Positions 1-14,600 of a stretch of 64,000 nt of DNA are shown piece after piece; the stretch's first letter is position 1, and every line of letters begins with the position of its first letter. Below the pieces are notes generated by a model. The model searched no databases. It had not been told where the DNA came from and saw nothing but the letters and a program-made list of their open reading frames with translations. The position numbers and the translations under genes were made by a program. Source of the stretch: Aptenodytes patagonicus (taxonomy: Eukaryota; Chordata; Aves; Sphenisciformes; Spheniscidae); the NCBI RefSeq assembly GCF_965638725.1, contig NC_134982.1:81792155-81856154 (forward strand), given 5' to 3'.

Positions 1-2581
1 ATTGGAGGGGATTTAGGCTACCTTTTGCAGCATGGACAGCAGCAGACACATGGGTTATCTGCAAGTGGCGACATGAACATGCAGAACCAGATAAGGTTGT
101 ATACTGGGCTCTTTAAAATATGCATAAACAAGTAGGCTATGCATATGGGATAGTTGTAGTTGTCATCGTGGCTCAGGGTTTTGTTTGGAATTATATTAGG
201 AGAGGATTAGATGGGCAGAAAGAGAGAGGAGGAAGTAAGGAGCAGCAGTAAAGCTGATGCGTTAGGAGGAATTTGCACTATGAAAAGTGCAGGAAACACT
301 GATGGCACCATCAAAGTTCACTGACGCCTGCTTAGATAGCTCCTGTAGTAGCTTCATCAGATCTTAGTCTGATTATCTCCCCTTTGCAGTCTCTGTCCCA
401 AAATCCACGTGGCTTTGAAAGTTAGGAGGAGCAAAACTAATGCTAGCCAAGGACTTGGTTTTGCATGTTTCTGCTTCTATATTAATGCAGCTGTGGCGAT
501 AAGGTTTTATTGGGGGTTTTTTTAGTGTTTTGTTTAGACTTTTCTACCAAAGTTAGACCAAAAAGCAACAATGCTTACTGATCTTACTTGTTTGCAGCTG
601 ACATTTTTTCTATTTTTTCTGAGTTTTTTTTCAGTAAGATCCTGAAATTAATACCGCTCTTCTGTGCAATTTGAATGTTCTTGAGTACCTTTTCTCTTAC
701 ATGATTTCACTTTTTGGTTAATGAAAAGATCTATTCAGTGACAGTAAGAACTACTGAGATTTCTTTTGCGTTCACCTTCAATATTCACTAACTTTTCTTT
801 AGGTTAATGATATGACATAATTTTCTTAGTATCAGGAATGATACAATCCAGCGCTTTAAATGGTGGGGGTTTTAGGTGTTTTTTTATTCTTTTTGCAGCT
901 AACTGAAAACTGTCTCTGTAGGTTTCTTTCTGTTTTCCTTCTAGCTTACTGAAACTTTTTTTCCTTAATGTTACTTTGATAAAGACTCCACTGCTTTAAT
1001 ATATAACTTTCATTGTGACTTTCATTCCTGCAGTTGTGACTAATTGAACAATTTATAATGTGCATGCCTAATTGCTTCTGCAAGAGGTTAACTGTGAAAG
1101 GCATAAAAAATGAATACACAAAATGTTGCCTAGGTTACCTTTTACTGAGTAAAGCCTCAGAGATTTTGTGTACTTTGCTGTTTATGGGCAAGGAAACTCC
1201 TGAATATGTTTTAATATGAAACTTCCTTTGATATTGAATCTTAGATGTCAACTACAGTGTAATATGCCATAGTTTAAAAAACTTCCATGAAACATAAGCA
1301 TAGAAAATACATTTGTGGTTTGGGGTCCAACTTGCAGTAAAAGATGTAAGACTGCAGTTAAACTTCTTTTCCTGCTTATCTTTCCAAAAATATAGAGCAG
1401 CAATTTGGATTTTTTGGATTGTCTTTAATAAAAATAGAGCAAAACTAATACTAGCCTCTAAGAATACCTCCAATGAGTTTCTCACAGAATAAATAGAAGT
1501 TTAATCTGCATTTGCTATTTATAATAATACACAGGCTTTAGAACAGCTTTTATGCCAAAAAAATAGTAAAGTACTGGTCATATGGAAGGGTGTTTTCAGT
1601 TGTTCCTTGGACTCTGTACCGAGTGAAATTGAAAGCAGCACAGTGTAAGATCAAATCTAACAGAAACTTAGAAAAATGTAAACTTCTCAGGCCTATCTTC
1701 AGTTATCAATTTTTTTTTAAACTTTGGGGTTTTAATGTAATAATTTTATTATTATTAAAATAATGTAATCATTATTTCATCATACAGATTGTATTTATGA
1801 TAGAGCTAAAGCAGAATGAGAAGAGAAAGAAGCGATAGTGTGAATATAGGAAGAAACTTTCTTGTTTGTTTTTAAAACCCTTTCTTTATAAGTAAACATT
1901 GCTGACTGAAAAAAAAAGTTGTCTTTACAAGATGTGTGGGGAAATGCTGCAGTTGGCAAATCTTTGTTTTAAGGCAGCTGGGGTTGTAAATGTGTTTTCT
2001 GTATACCTTCCCACTTTCTTGTCACCCCAGTGGTAAAAAACGAAATAGCTTATTTGAACAGCCTCTGCTGACTAGTAGAGCCTGTACAATACTGCTCTTA
2101 CAAAGGAACATTTCTTGGTTTTAGCTTCTTCTCCTCTGTGTTTAAAGTACTATCGTCCCCTATTTCTTTACCACTTCTGAAATTTACCTCTTTCCCCTTT
2201 CTAAATGATACTCACTTTCCTTCTGTAATCTGCTTGATTATGGGCCCTGTACAGTTTTGGTCTAGTTCTGCTTTTTGCTGTTATTTTCTTCCATACTGGA
2301 GGGAGACCTGATGTTAATGATGCAGGCAAATATTCTTCATCTTTCTAAAACTGAATGCTGACCCAAGGAGGTGTCTGTATTAGTTATGATGGGCAGGGTT
2401 GTATTCTACTGATCTTGCAGAATTTCAGTAGTCTAAATGGTCATATCTGAAAGTCTATATAGGCATCTTTTCTTTTATTACACATAAATGTTCTATGAGC
2501 TTTCAGTTTACTGAAGTTATTCATACTGTATTCAAACTTTTGCTACCTCCATTAATTTTAATGTGTGTTTTTTCCGCACAG
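1..2581 (+). other. RASGRF2 intron, left edge
   Basis: AT-rich DNA ending in a good pyrimidine-rich acceptor (tgtgttttttccgcacag). I see no exon with a frame and splice sites that would join to the FNNSER exon, and no recognisable repeat. The upstream exon is therefore outside the window. Confidence 0.7.
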
Positions 2582-2688
2582 GTTTTAACAATTCTGAACG
2601 CATGTGCGACAAAGAGTTCATAATACGCAGAGCAGCCACGAATCGCGTCCTAAATGTTTTGCGCCACTGGGTCTCCAAGCATTCTCAG
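2582..2688 (+). CDS. RASGRF2: RASGRF2 exon, start of the C-terminal REM-like helices
   Basis: The acceptor is ttttttccgcacag and the donor is cag|gtattc. The first two bases complete a codon begun in an upstream exon outside the window; 35 full codons follow. The product contains [20 protein letters not shown], aligned in the family with the RVLNV.RHWV segment of SOS-type Ras exchanger motifs. This region packs against and stabilises the CDC25 catalytic core. The exon ends on a codon boundary after KHSQ. Confidence 0.95.
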
Positions 2689-5600
2689 GTATTCTCCTGT
2701 TGCACCCTTCTCCTCTCCATCTGTAATATATCTGCATTCTCCCTACAAAATATTTTTAGGCAGTGCTGCTGTATAGTGTAGCGGAGGTCAAACGGTCTGA
2801 AAAGTCAGTGCTGGAAAGATAACATGGAAAATTAGCTTGTAAAAACACACTGTTAAGCAAGTGAAGAATCCTTCGTCTAGCCTTGCAAAGCTCTCCGGAA
2901 AATATCCAGCTACAACATTATTCCTGATAATATTGTGTGTGAGTGCTTTACTGTTGTAATATGTGTTGAAATACTAATGAACAGGTTGGATTAATCTTTC
3001 AGATTGTCAGTGTTCATGCTACAGGCAGCTTGGTTCAGTTAATTGGACTGAATGTGTTAAAATACTTGTGTTTGCATACAGATATTTATTTATTTGTTGT
3101 GAATCGTATGCGGAAAGAGGCACCAGTCCTTCATGTTGGTCCTTCTACAACCACGACAGGACTGTGGGTCTGATACATAATCATAAAACTGTGTTGGCAG
3201 AGGGAGGGGGGAAAAAAAATCTGAGTAGTTAGTAAAATTTCATGAATAGCCATGTCCTTTAAGCTGCCAGGTGAGGCAAATGTTGGAAGATTTTGGCATG
3301 CATGTAGAAGACTACCAGGAAAATTATTGAAAGAAGGGAAGGAGAGAAAGAGGGATGGAGAGAAAGAAGGAAGGAAGGAAGGAAAGAAAGAAGGAGGGAA
3401 GGAAAGAGAAAGAGTGAGAGCACTTTGGAAGCAAATGAAAGATTTTTGTTACACATTGGATAGATGGTACGTCATGGCAATTATAGGCTGCTTTGTCACT
3501 ACATGCTAATAATCAAGAACACTTCATCTAAAAAGGGTTTATTGCACAGCTAACTGCAGCAATGTCAAACTCTCCTATGTCAAACTCAGTTCCCTTTTTT
3601 CCATGTGATAGGTTTAATTTTCATAGAGGTTAAGTTTGCTAGAGAATGAAGTCTTTAAGAAATGCACAAATGGGAAAATTCATTGTGTTTGAAAAGCTGA
3701 ACAGCCCGGAAGAGATCAATAAAACCTCTCTTGGTATCATGAGAATGATTGAACATTTTTAGTTATTGGAAACAACCTATGTACACCAAGTTCTCTTTGA
3801 CTACCTGCTAAATGAAAATCATTGCATGGCAAAATCTTGAGCTGTAACAGGAACAGCAGAAGTCTGTTATTACTGTTCTGTGTTATGGTAGTGTACCGTA
3901 CATACTTACTGTGTCCCTGCCACAGTTCGTATTAAGTAATTGCTCTAAGTTGAGTTGACCCTCTATACTAATTAAAAGATGGTTAATTAATGTGGTTGTG
4001 AAAATGTTAGAAATCATCAGACCTTGGTCTACATTAAGCAACTGTCTACAACCAGGTAGGCTGAATTTTAAGTTTCAGAGCTGACCGTGATTGAGTTGTG
4101 ATGATTCTCTATCATAAATACAAAGTAACTGGTAAGAGCGGAAGCATACTCTGTCATTGTAGCAATTTACCAAAAATATACTTCCTCTCCTTAAAAATAC
4201 AAGTGTTCTCTGTTTCCATTTCAGAAGTACCAATGATATAACATCGTCCTGAATACTTTTGCACCTACTTTTGCATAATGTTTCCTATTAGCATTCTTTT
4301 AAAAATATTAAGAGGACAAAGGTAACGAGTAAAAATTCAACACTGTGCATTTTCGAAGTGGAAGCTATTACCTGGACTCTGTAGTCACTCACTGCCTTTT
4401 ATTTTTCCCATGGCAAGGGTGGCATATTTTAATTCTCTAGCTCTCTTAATCCAGTATTCCAATATAGCAAATATTTTAAAATGCAAGGGCTTTGTCACAG
4501 AAAATAATGAATGCTACAGCAACAGAGCATGTAATCAGCTTTTTGTTTTGTTTATTTGTGAGAGTAGGGAGAGAGGACATAAGACCTCAGCAAACCAGAA
4601 ATGACTGACTAGTTTCTGCCAAAAAAATATGGGACAGCACTGCTTTAAGGAAGGCAAGTGAAGAATTACTGTCTGGCCAAATAGTATGAAATGTTGGCAG
4701 TAAAGATGCATAGTCCTGGGAGAGCAGTAGCTCAGAGCCTCATTTTACAATAACAACACAAACTGCAAGCCAGAGAACCCTTAGCCACCAGTGTCCGGTG
4801 AAGAAATGCTTATTAAATTTCCAAAATGACAAACCAATGTAAGTATTAAAATTCTGTGAGATCAACAGACCTGCCAAAAACTTTATTACATTTTAAGGTA
4901 TTTGCATCATTCTCTGGCCACTTAATGCATCTGAGACATCCTTCACCTTCATCAGCAGCCAAGGGCAGGTTTTATTCTCTTTAAAAAAAAAGAGTTAACA
5001 AAATAAGTTGATATTTGCAAAGATAAACATGCAATTCAGTATGCTTTGCTGATACTGTTTTCTCTCCACTTGGCTTTGAATTTGCTTTTGCTGCAAAAAC
5101 TCCCAACATCAAATAGGCAATTTCTGTCCTCTGTTGGACAAGCTTCTTCCACTGTCTTGGTAGACTGTTTTCCTTGTGATGTGCCTGAGATCCTTGTGGT
5201 CATTGCTAGCCTGTGCCACTGTAAAAAGTGATCTGCTGCGCAGATTTTTTTTCTGCCAAAATGCCATTTCCTTATTACTAGATGTAAAGAGAAGCAAAGG
5301 CATTAGATGGGTAAACTGTGGGGCTTCTTTTTAGGGTGCAAGATGCTACTACAGACATGCTTAGTGTTGCAGCATGTGAGTAACTCTGCAGCATAGCTAA
5401 CTCTGTTCTGGTGCTCTCTGATTCACCAGTGACAGTCAACTCTCTACAAGTTATTTGTCTGCCTAAATTATTGTACTGATTTATTGTGTTCTAGTGCCCA
5501 GAGCACATGAGGTGCTGCACAGTCACATTAGAGTGTGCGGGCTATGTTCAGAAATGTGTGCAATGTAAAGAGACTAATGAATAACCATCTGTTAAAAGTG

Positions 5601-8600
5601 CTCTTACATATATCATCCCACTTAGTTATTCCCTGCCCTCCATCCCTCCCTCTGGATCCCTTTGGCTTGCTTTAGTGTGCTGCTCTCAAGCGTATAATAA
5701 CATGGGTCAGGGTTAGTGCATGAAGGAGGGATAGAGGAATTATCCAAACAAATGGTTCAAAGCCTTGTGTTTCTTCACTTTTCTCTAGCAAATCCTTGGC
5801 CAGGGTTTGAAGGGTCTTTCCTCTGCTGGGCTATGGAATGAATTTGCTTCCTATAGTATCTTGCAACTGTGTCAAAACCACAGTTGTGCATGTTTCAGGG
5901 TTGTTTTTTTGTTTAAAGCATGTGTCTTTTAAAATAAGTCTGAGCGTGGACAGTATTTAATATGTAAACCTGTCTGTGGCCAGAAAACAGAATCATTAAA
6001 ATTAACAATTCAGCCTATCCAGTGAGGATGTGCTTTAATAAAGCAGTTTTGTTATGTTGAAATCATACTAAACAGTGCTTATAAAAAGGATTCATTATTT
6101 TTAAAACTTGGGTCATACACTGTAGGAGACTCACGTAAATTCCAAGTAAATATATAGTGATAATGTCAGATCTGCAGCCCTTTCAGGAGGGCAGAAGGAA
6201 CTGATTAATGTTTCCAGGAGCTCCCAGGCACAGATAAAAAATGGGAAAAAAAATCCTCACATAATGTGACACAGACTTTTTGTTTTTACCACACTGAGGA
6301 AGAGGAATCAAACCTGTATTGCTCATCAGCCAAAACCAGCACAGTGTGAAAGATGGCTCATTTAGGTTTTCCAGGTTTTTTTATTTACACTTTTGTTCTT
6401 TTCATTCCCTATCCCTCCTCTTTTTTTCCCTCCTCTTCTCTGTCTTTTTCATTCAGCCACCTACAACCCAATAAAGCTTTCTTTTTGCCCAAAATAACAG
6501 CAGAATGTTCATGTTTACATTTTGTTTTTAAAATTTTATTGAGAGGAACAGCGTAGGATTCTCCCGTTGTAAACAATGAAGACACAAATGACAAGGCAGA
6601 TAGTCATTGTGAAGACAAGAGCATTGATGGAAATGGAAAGGGCTCGCGAGTATAAAACTCCCACTGACTCCTCTAGAGATGGAAAAATAGGAAGGGAAAA
6701 GGAGGCCAAGAGGAGAAAGTCTTTGTATGATTTTCATTATCCTAGTGAGGTCTTGCAGCCTCATTTTCTTTGTTTAGCAATACTTTCATGTCTTTTATCT
6801 AAACACTTCATGTTACAAAATCAAGTTTTTTCTGCTTCTGTGGCAAGCAGATTGAAATGGAGCTTCTCCAAGGAGAGAGCTTTCGCATCTGCTGATGAAG
6901 AAAGAGAGGCTGGCTTCTCCAGACTTCCCAGTTTTGAATGACAGCTGGGTGCTTGTTCCCGTTGGCTTCTTTGAAGATCTCAGCAGGAATGACTTGGCAA
7001 ATCTTAACTCTCTTACAAACTAGATGGCTGCCAGACAGTGTCAGTGAGTTATGAAGTTACCACAAGATCTGGGGAGAAGATCAAGGCTTGAATTTTGAGA
7101 GTATAGGTCATGATCTTGTGTCTGATGCCTGTCTTGCTCCAGCTGTGAAATAATCTACTGCAAGTAATTTTCTCGCTCATACCAACGAAGCTCTGTTGGG
7201 TTTTCAACAGAAGGTTTTGCAGATGTAGTTATTGATAGCACTTAGGGATTATGGAGGACACCTGTATACAGAGAATTGTCCAAGCAAAGATGATTTCAGT
7301 TAGTTAAAAACAGTTTTAGTGCATGTGAATTGGCCAATTCCATTCTGTACATTGGAATAAAAAATAAGATAAAAATTCCTTTATATGAGCCCCACTTGGC
7401 TCGTGTTTAAAGGCATAAAGTAATGAATATGATGCCTGGCAAAGTTATAGTAAGTTTATTGTAGAAATGTGAACAAATTACTTTTAAGCCACACTTACTG
7501 TACGATAGCAAGATGTGCTGTATTTTAACTACATTTCAAATAAACCCCTAGGATCCGTGGCCTCTGCCTTGAAACAGCAAAGAAATTTCTGGGGTTCTTT
7601 CTGAAATAAACAGATGTCATGATACAAATTGTGAACTGAAGAAACAGAGGGGTTGCCCCAGAGAGGGGCAGAGCAAGGGAACCCTGAGTAAGCCTTCCAG
7701 CATGCCGTTGGTCACTTAGTGAAGAAATCCAGTTGGCATAAACTTATGCCCTGTGCAGAATACAGTCATGCATTGAATAGTAATGCACTTAATTGTTGCT
7801 ATGCTTCGTCCAAACGTCGCAGAAGCACAAGGGTTTGCTATACCATGACCCTTCAGGGAACATGAGTCATGCCCAGAACGGTAGCCAAGCTTGCAGTCAG
7901 TCAAACTAATTAGTGGTACTCTGGACCCACTTCTGCTGGAGCCTGACAGGTCCTTCTTCAGTGAGGTCTTTCTGCAAAGCTCTTGAACATACTACATCCC
8001 AGGACTTAGAGGCAGGGATGTCACATTTCTTAACTGTCCTGAATGCTTTAATCTGACAATACGTAATGGCTAGATTCTTCTTTCAAGGTTTCTTTGCACT
8101 ACAGGGTTACACAGTGCTTGGATAAGGAGAGGTTTGTATTGTATGTGCCGAGAATTACTCAGTCATGCTATTAACGTAGCTTGTACTTTTAACCTGATTG
8201 TGTTCCATCAGGAGTGACAGGCTAATGTTGATACTGTAGAATTAGGACTGGCACTCTTCCCCAAATGATGACTGTCTCTTTGCACTTGAAACTAACTGGA
8301 AGACAAAGCTGTTGTCCTTTGCTTGCTTCTTAAAGTCAGACTTACTTCAAGTTCAGGGATGAATTTTCCTCATAGCCAGTTATAATATCTTTTGTCTTTG
8401 CCTTCCACATGTGTAAATGTTTTGCTGCAAGTGAATTTATAAACATTTCCCTCAGCACAATTGTATGTGATAGCTGAAGTGTGCCTTAATGCTGGAAAAT
8501 GAAATATAGTTTTAGAGGGCTGCAGCACTGGGGTAACTCCAGTTAACTGAGATAGATTTTGATCTGCTCTGTAGAAGATTAAGAGTCACTCCACTGATGC

Positions 8601-11600
8601 CATTGAAATAACTACCTGTTTACACTTTTGCATGAGAGCAGATATATTAAAATTGTAGGGCAAAACCCATCTATTTAAAAATATTCCAAATTCCTTGTAA
8701 ACAGTCCTGTAGTAGATCTCTCTCCTCTCCTGGATATCTCCAATACTGGGCTCCCAGCAGGATTTTATCATTAGCCCGTCACTTTGAAGTAATCAGTTAT
8801 AGCCAGTAGCAATGCTAGTCTTTCTCAGTGTCTGTGCCCATCTGCTATTTTCAGTTTGCTGCTGCAGCTGGGGGCAAAGGACAATAAGTCTGCACACAGT
8901 ATCTCCACTTCATATGAGTACTCACAGAGATGTCCAAAACCTGACTCTAGCTTTACATGCAGGTTTCCCTCCCTTTCATGTCTGGTGTTTTTAATCCTTC
9001 AATAGATTTTTTCTTCTCCCTTCGCTAATTTAACTCTTCCTTCCTCTCCTTCAGAGCATTTTCTCTTCCAGGTGCCTCTTAAAATGTTCCCATCTCCAGC
9101 TATTATGCAAAAGTCCCACCATTTGCTGTCTTTGCCTGACATTTCTTCTTACTGGGTACCTCTCCGGTTACTTCACCTTCTGTTTTAGAAATGTGACCAC
9201 TTCTTGTTCTTTCCCCATGTTTCTCTTTTCTTCTCTCTGTTTCCATCTAATGCATCCCTCTTCAGTTTCTCTTATTTGTGGTTTATGGATTGAAGAATTC
9301 TCACTATGTAGTTATTCACAAGATGAAGAGGAGTGGCTAGGAAAAGATTTCAGTGCATCGAGCCTTCTTGCTTATAGTGATAATATCGGCTACATCTGGG
9401 AGCGTCTGTGGAAAGACCGTGGGCTGAGCGTGCCAAGGCTGGGAATCTGAATTGGAAAGCAGTCAGCTCCCTTCCTTTCCTGCTTGAAAAAAGGCTTCCA
9501 ACCTGGGAGGCACTCTCAGTCAGCTGGCTAGAGCCGTCCCCCCATCTGTGACAAGCCCTGCCAGCTCGGGGTGTGATACTCAGGTGGGTGGCACGTTCCA
9601 CCGATGCTGGCCAGAGCATCTGGAGAACTTTCCATTCTCGGATCTTCTCAGAGCATAATACTATGTAATAGAAAATTAGAATTAAAGAGAGAGAAACTAA
9701 TAAAATGAGTCCAAATGCATTCAGAGAAGATTGTCATGAGGGAGTAGTGCTACATTTATCCTGACAACTCATATCCCTCCTCTCCTTCACATGGCAATCA
9801 CAGGGTGCTGAAGCCAGCCTGCCAATTGGCTTTTTTTGCCTTTGTAAGCAGGTGCCTGAGGACTTGAAAAGTTGGCTCTAGTTTCAGAGCTGAACTTAGA
9901 TGAGATTATTTTTACATGAAGCATGTAGGGTTATGTTGAAGTTGGATGATGCAACTGTATGAAGGGGTTCCCTCTAGAATTTCTTTGTGGTTTCTCCATG
10001 CACAATTCCTCCCCCTCTCCCCTCCTGCCCCTTCCTTCCCTCCCTCTGGTGTTTTCTGTAGTCCTTATCACTGCCATAATCAAATACAAATTAGGTTCTC
10101 AGGTTTTAGCTCCCTTTTATTTGTCTGGGTTATTCAATGTTTCCTCACATTGTTTAAATGAAGAATGTTTCCTTTCACTTAGGAAGATTTAAAGAAAGAG
10201 GGGAGGAAAAGCTTTTGAGGTTTCACTGAGCCCATGTCAAAACTTGAAGATTACATTCTCTGTATAAACCACTGATAGTAAATCTACATATTTCTGGTTG
10301 TACCTCACCAGCATAGCTAAGTTTTCTTTTTCTTGCTTTCTGCTGCCTCTGCTGCAGTCTCTTTTCTTCTGGTCAGTGATTCCAAATCCATCATCCCCCG
10401 CCTTTTTTTTTTTATCTTTTTTTTTCACTCAGCTGGATAGGTTGCTTCTGAAGCACTTCTCATACTGCAGCACAGCTTTCCTAGCTCCTCCTGGCAAGGG
10501 AATGTGCTTGCACTTTATAAAGAGAACATTGCTGTCTAATCCTATGCATGGCAGAGATCAACAGGCAGGTTATGAGTCTACTTAAAATGTAAACATGCTG
10601 ATTTTGATGCTCTGTAGTTACAAAGGAGGCTTTTGCTTTCACAGTGCAGGTGGGTGACAGCAAAATTAATACACTTCTCTCTGTTGCTGCAGTCTTCTAC
10701 TGCTGGAAACTTCATTAAGTGGTGCTGAACATGGTGCACAGTGCTTTTGATTGGTCGGGAACTTCATACATCCTATTCTTATCCTAGGTGACTCCAGGGC
10801 AGGCCTCCTACTTAACTCATCAGCTGTCATTTTTTGTATATCTGCACATTTCATAAGTGGTTTTGCAGTATAAATATTAAATAAATAGGGAAGAAATCTT
10901 TTCCCATTACTGATAGTAATGGACTTAAAAATAAAAGTTTAAATTTTGCTTGGGAATCTTAGTTAATTTCTCTGCTTAAGTCAAATGAAAATCTGAATAA
11001 GACGCACAAATCTTTAGGCTACAATGGACTCTAAAATGTATTAGAGGTATGTGCCCTCTCATGGAGGAATAGACCACTGTCAAATTGAAATGTGCCTGCT
11101 GGAAAATTGAGTGGTTCTTGTCTGACCAACTGTATTCCTTCTGTGATATGTAAATTTCAAGTAAAAGTCTCTTTGAACGTTGGGGTAGTCTAACACATGC
11201 AGCAATTTAAACGTAAGGCAGTATAGCGGGTTTACTCAGCCTTGCAAGCCTTCACTGCTGAGGATGGTGTCAGAGTCTTGTTGCGAGCCGTTCCAATGGC
11301 TGGAAGAAATAGTGAAACGTATTAACAGGTTATACAATAGATAAAAATGTCACAAAAGTGGTCTAAAATTATATACAGAGATGTGATATACATATAGACA
11401 ATATATCTAGACCTATATATAACTACATATAGATCTATATGTGCCTATACTTTAAATAGATATAATATACATGTCATATATTAATATATATTCATATGTA
11501 ATGCCCATAATACAGATAGATATAATCTGCATGTATTTACGGTTATTTATTTATAAATTATATTTTGAATTGGTTGCTAAGTGTTTTGGTGTTTGTATAA

Positions 11601-14600
11601 TTCTCATGTTAACATTTCTACGTAGAGTTAAGTATATGTACATGTTTAAGTTCAATGATTTCCCTAGATTTTTTATATATTGCTCATCACACTAGAATCT
11701 CAGTGCCCCCTAGATCATGAACTTTGATGGAAAAATAGATTAGCTCTCCAGTTTTCTTCTGAATCCCACCTTTTTTCATTTTTTTTCTCCTCACATTGTA
11801 AGAAGCAGCTGGCACATTGCTATAAAAAAGAATACCTCCAGGCACAAAAAAGAGATTTTGGGCAGTAAGACAACAGCTGCAGAAATTGCATGGACATAGG
11901 GCAAGGTCTGTCCTGTGGGAAGGCTGTGCTGTGAAGTGACATCTAGCTGCGGTCGGGCTGGTGTGGAGGTGTGACAGCAGCTGGGACTGAAGGGGTCACA
12001 CAAACCAAAGCATCCTCTGTCTATAATACCTAATCAGTCCCTATCATCCACGATAGTTTGGGCTGGCTACGCTAATAAAGGGTCTAGGACTTCTCATTTT
12101 TCTGAGGTTAGAGAAGTGGATTTTTCCACCGTGAAGTTTCTTCCAAAGCCAGTGTAATTGAAGTGGGAGATCGCTCTAACCCTAGGAACGAAGTGTTCAT
12201 ATAGCTTACCAGTATCAGTTTTTCCAGCGATTCCAGAACTACTATCTTGTGGAGATTACTCCTCAACAAACATGTTTTGCTGTTAACTTACAATGTATTA
12301 ATTCTCATTACTTACAAGAATTAGCTTGTAAACATGCAAAACTGAAAGTACTTAGGTTTTGCTGAGTCTGATATTCATAGGTGAGGTTTCCCCATCCTGA
12401 TTCACAAATTAAATAACTTAAAATATAGACTCTTTTTAGTGATAAATTTAGTTCCAATAAAGCAAGACTTCTTGAGAAAAATTATCCTGTAATGAAAATA
12501 ATCAATATAAGAAAAACATACATGGAGGTAAAATCATGATCATGTTGTTGAGATATGCCCATTTACAGTGGCAGGTGAGAATTTTACCCAACATGCTAAA
12601 TGAGGATGTTAGGTTTGTCAGCTCTTGGATACCTTCTCTGTTCATTGATGATATTTTTGCAGCATGACTAGCAAAGATACCCAGCTTCTTTTATAGAATG
12701 GCCACCATCAAACTATGGGACATACAATACTATTATTAATTACACTGGTTGCTTAAACTTGTGCAGACTCAAGGTTTCTTCTTTAGCTAAATTTTGATAG
12801 TTTCATACTCCAAATGGTTTTCTTTTAAAAAGCACTGGAGCAAACATACTCTCATGTAGTTTAGTTACATTCCTCATGCTTTCAATGATTAGGCCCATTT
12901 CCATACCCTAAATAAATAAATAAAAATCTCTGTCTTCTTTTGCAAACAGGCTAAAAGAGTTCCTAAAGGATGCATTTTGGACAATGGCTGCAGAAAACTC
13001 ATTTTATAAAACAAAAACAATGCAGTACCTGGAACTATTTTTTTGCTAGATTTTGAGGCATATGTAACGATTCAAAGCCTAATACTGCACAGCTTCCTGT
13101 TCTCCAACATCCTCTAATATGGACAGACATCACAAAAAACTAAGACACAGATACTGGCTGGTTTCAAAGTATGAATTAGCTCTGGCCAAGTTGAGAAGAC
13201 TTTTGAAGGGTAAAAAGGGATGCTTTTAACAGGAGGGAAATGCCTAGGGCATTGCTCATGGGTGACAGCAGGGTATTTCTAAGCGCTGACATTTTGAGCA
13301 ATAAGCTTTCTCAAAAAGTGCTGTAAGCGTGGCTGTGACACCACTTTCTTTAATGAACGTGCATCCTCCTCCTCGTCTTAAGTATTTCATCCCTTTTCCA
13401 AACTAAGCATCACCTTCCTTTGTGACTTTGGTGCGCTCTGATGCTCCCGCGTCCCCTCAAGTGAAACGCATGGTGTGAGGACATGTGTCTTCACCAGGAG
13501 TGGTTCTTCTCAGAGACACGTATCTCCAGAAATTCTGTCCATTTAGGACCCTGTCGCAACAGAAAGGGTTGTAGCTGATTCTTTGGAAAAATTAACATTT
13601 CCCAGTTTCAATAACTTTGTGGCTTCCGTTCCCATGGAAACAAGCAGGGCTTGCCACAAACATGGTCTTGCTTGCAAGTAACTGTGGGTTACCAAGGAAG
13701 ATCTATGATGCACTAGATGACTGAAGGTTTTGGGTTTAATTTTCTTACTGAAATGCTAGCTTTGAGCTCAATAAAAGCATTTTTGGAGTCTACTCCTCTA
13801 AGTTCCCACCTTAAAGTTCGTACATTGTTCTATTCTTTGATTTTGTCCAATATCCAAGATCAATAGAAATGGTTGTTGGGTTTTCCTGTGTCAGATATCA
13901 GTCTGCCTCAGAAATAATTAAAATGCTGAAGCTCTTACGTGCAGTGCCAGAGAGCACTAGTCTGATTTACCGAGCTTATTAGGTTGAGTACTCCACTATG
14001 TGGAACAAAAAGCAGACCTTTCCAAAAGGGTGAGTATGAGATAAGAAATGCCAGAGTGGAAAACAGATAAACAGAGAAACTCAAGAAAACAGTGAAAACA
14101 AAACAGTGTCCAGCCTCGCTAGGCAGTGGTCTCAGTATTACAATTAAACTGTTTTTCCGCTTTTATAGACATCACAGGAGAAGAGAGGATAAGGCATTTT
14201 GTGGGTATTCATGAGATGCGGTTCTTACTTCAGAAGAGAAAAGTTAAGTGATATGCCCATTTGCACACAGAAGATAAAGGTCAGAAAAGGAGATAAATTA
14301 CAGCCTTTCAGGCTCCCACTTTTCTAGCCTGTTCACTGCAACAGCTTTCCAAGTTTTCTAAATATTTTCAAACCTAATAGCAAAAAAAAAAAGAAAAAAA
14401 TAGGCAAAACTCACAAAAGTATATCCATTCAGTTATTTGATCAACATTGTCAAAACAAAAGGAAGTAAAATTGTTTTCCTTTGTAGGATTTTGAGCTGAA
14501 CAATGAGCTGAAAATGAATGTGTTAAATTTGCTGGAAGAAGTTTTGAGAGACCCTGACCTTCTACCACAAGAAAGGAAAGCTACTGCGAATATACTGAGG

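Larger units (their letters stand above)
2689..14486 (+). other. RASGRF2 intron of 11.8 kb
   Basis: Non-coding. It holds a purine-rich microsatellite (3329-3420), a possible ancient amniote repeat (8525-8660), a GC-richer patch at about 9390-9620 with no recognised content, T-rich tracts at 10402-10430, an AT-rich palindromic stretch (11368-11545) and a MIR-like SINE (14225-14350). ORFs of 60-121 codons in it show no family similarity I recognise. Confidence 0.8.

Noticed and set aside
370..416. Acceptor-like cccctttgcag followed by about 30 bases, a possible upstream RASGRF2 exon
   Set aside because: The following bases do not give RasGRF-like sequence and no suitable donor in the right phase follows.
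6576..6941. 121-codon + strand ORF in the long RASGRF2 intron
   Set aside because: Lys/Glu/Arg-rich, no recognised motif, no splice signals consistent with RASGRF2 and no gene-like context.
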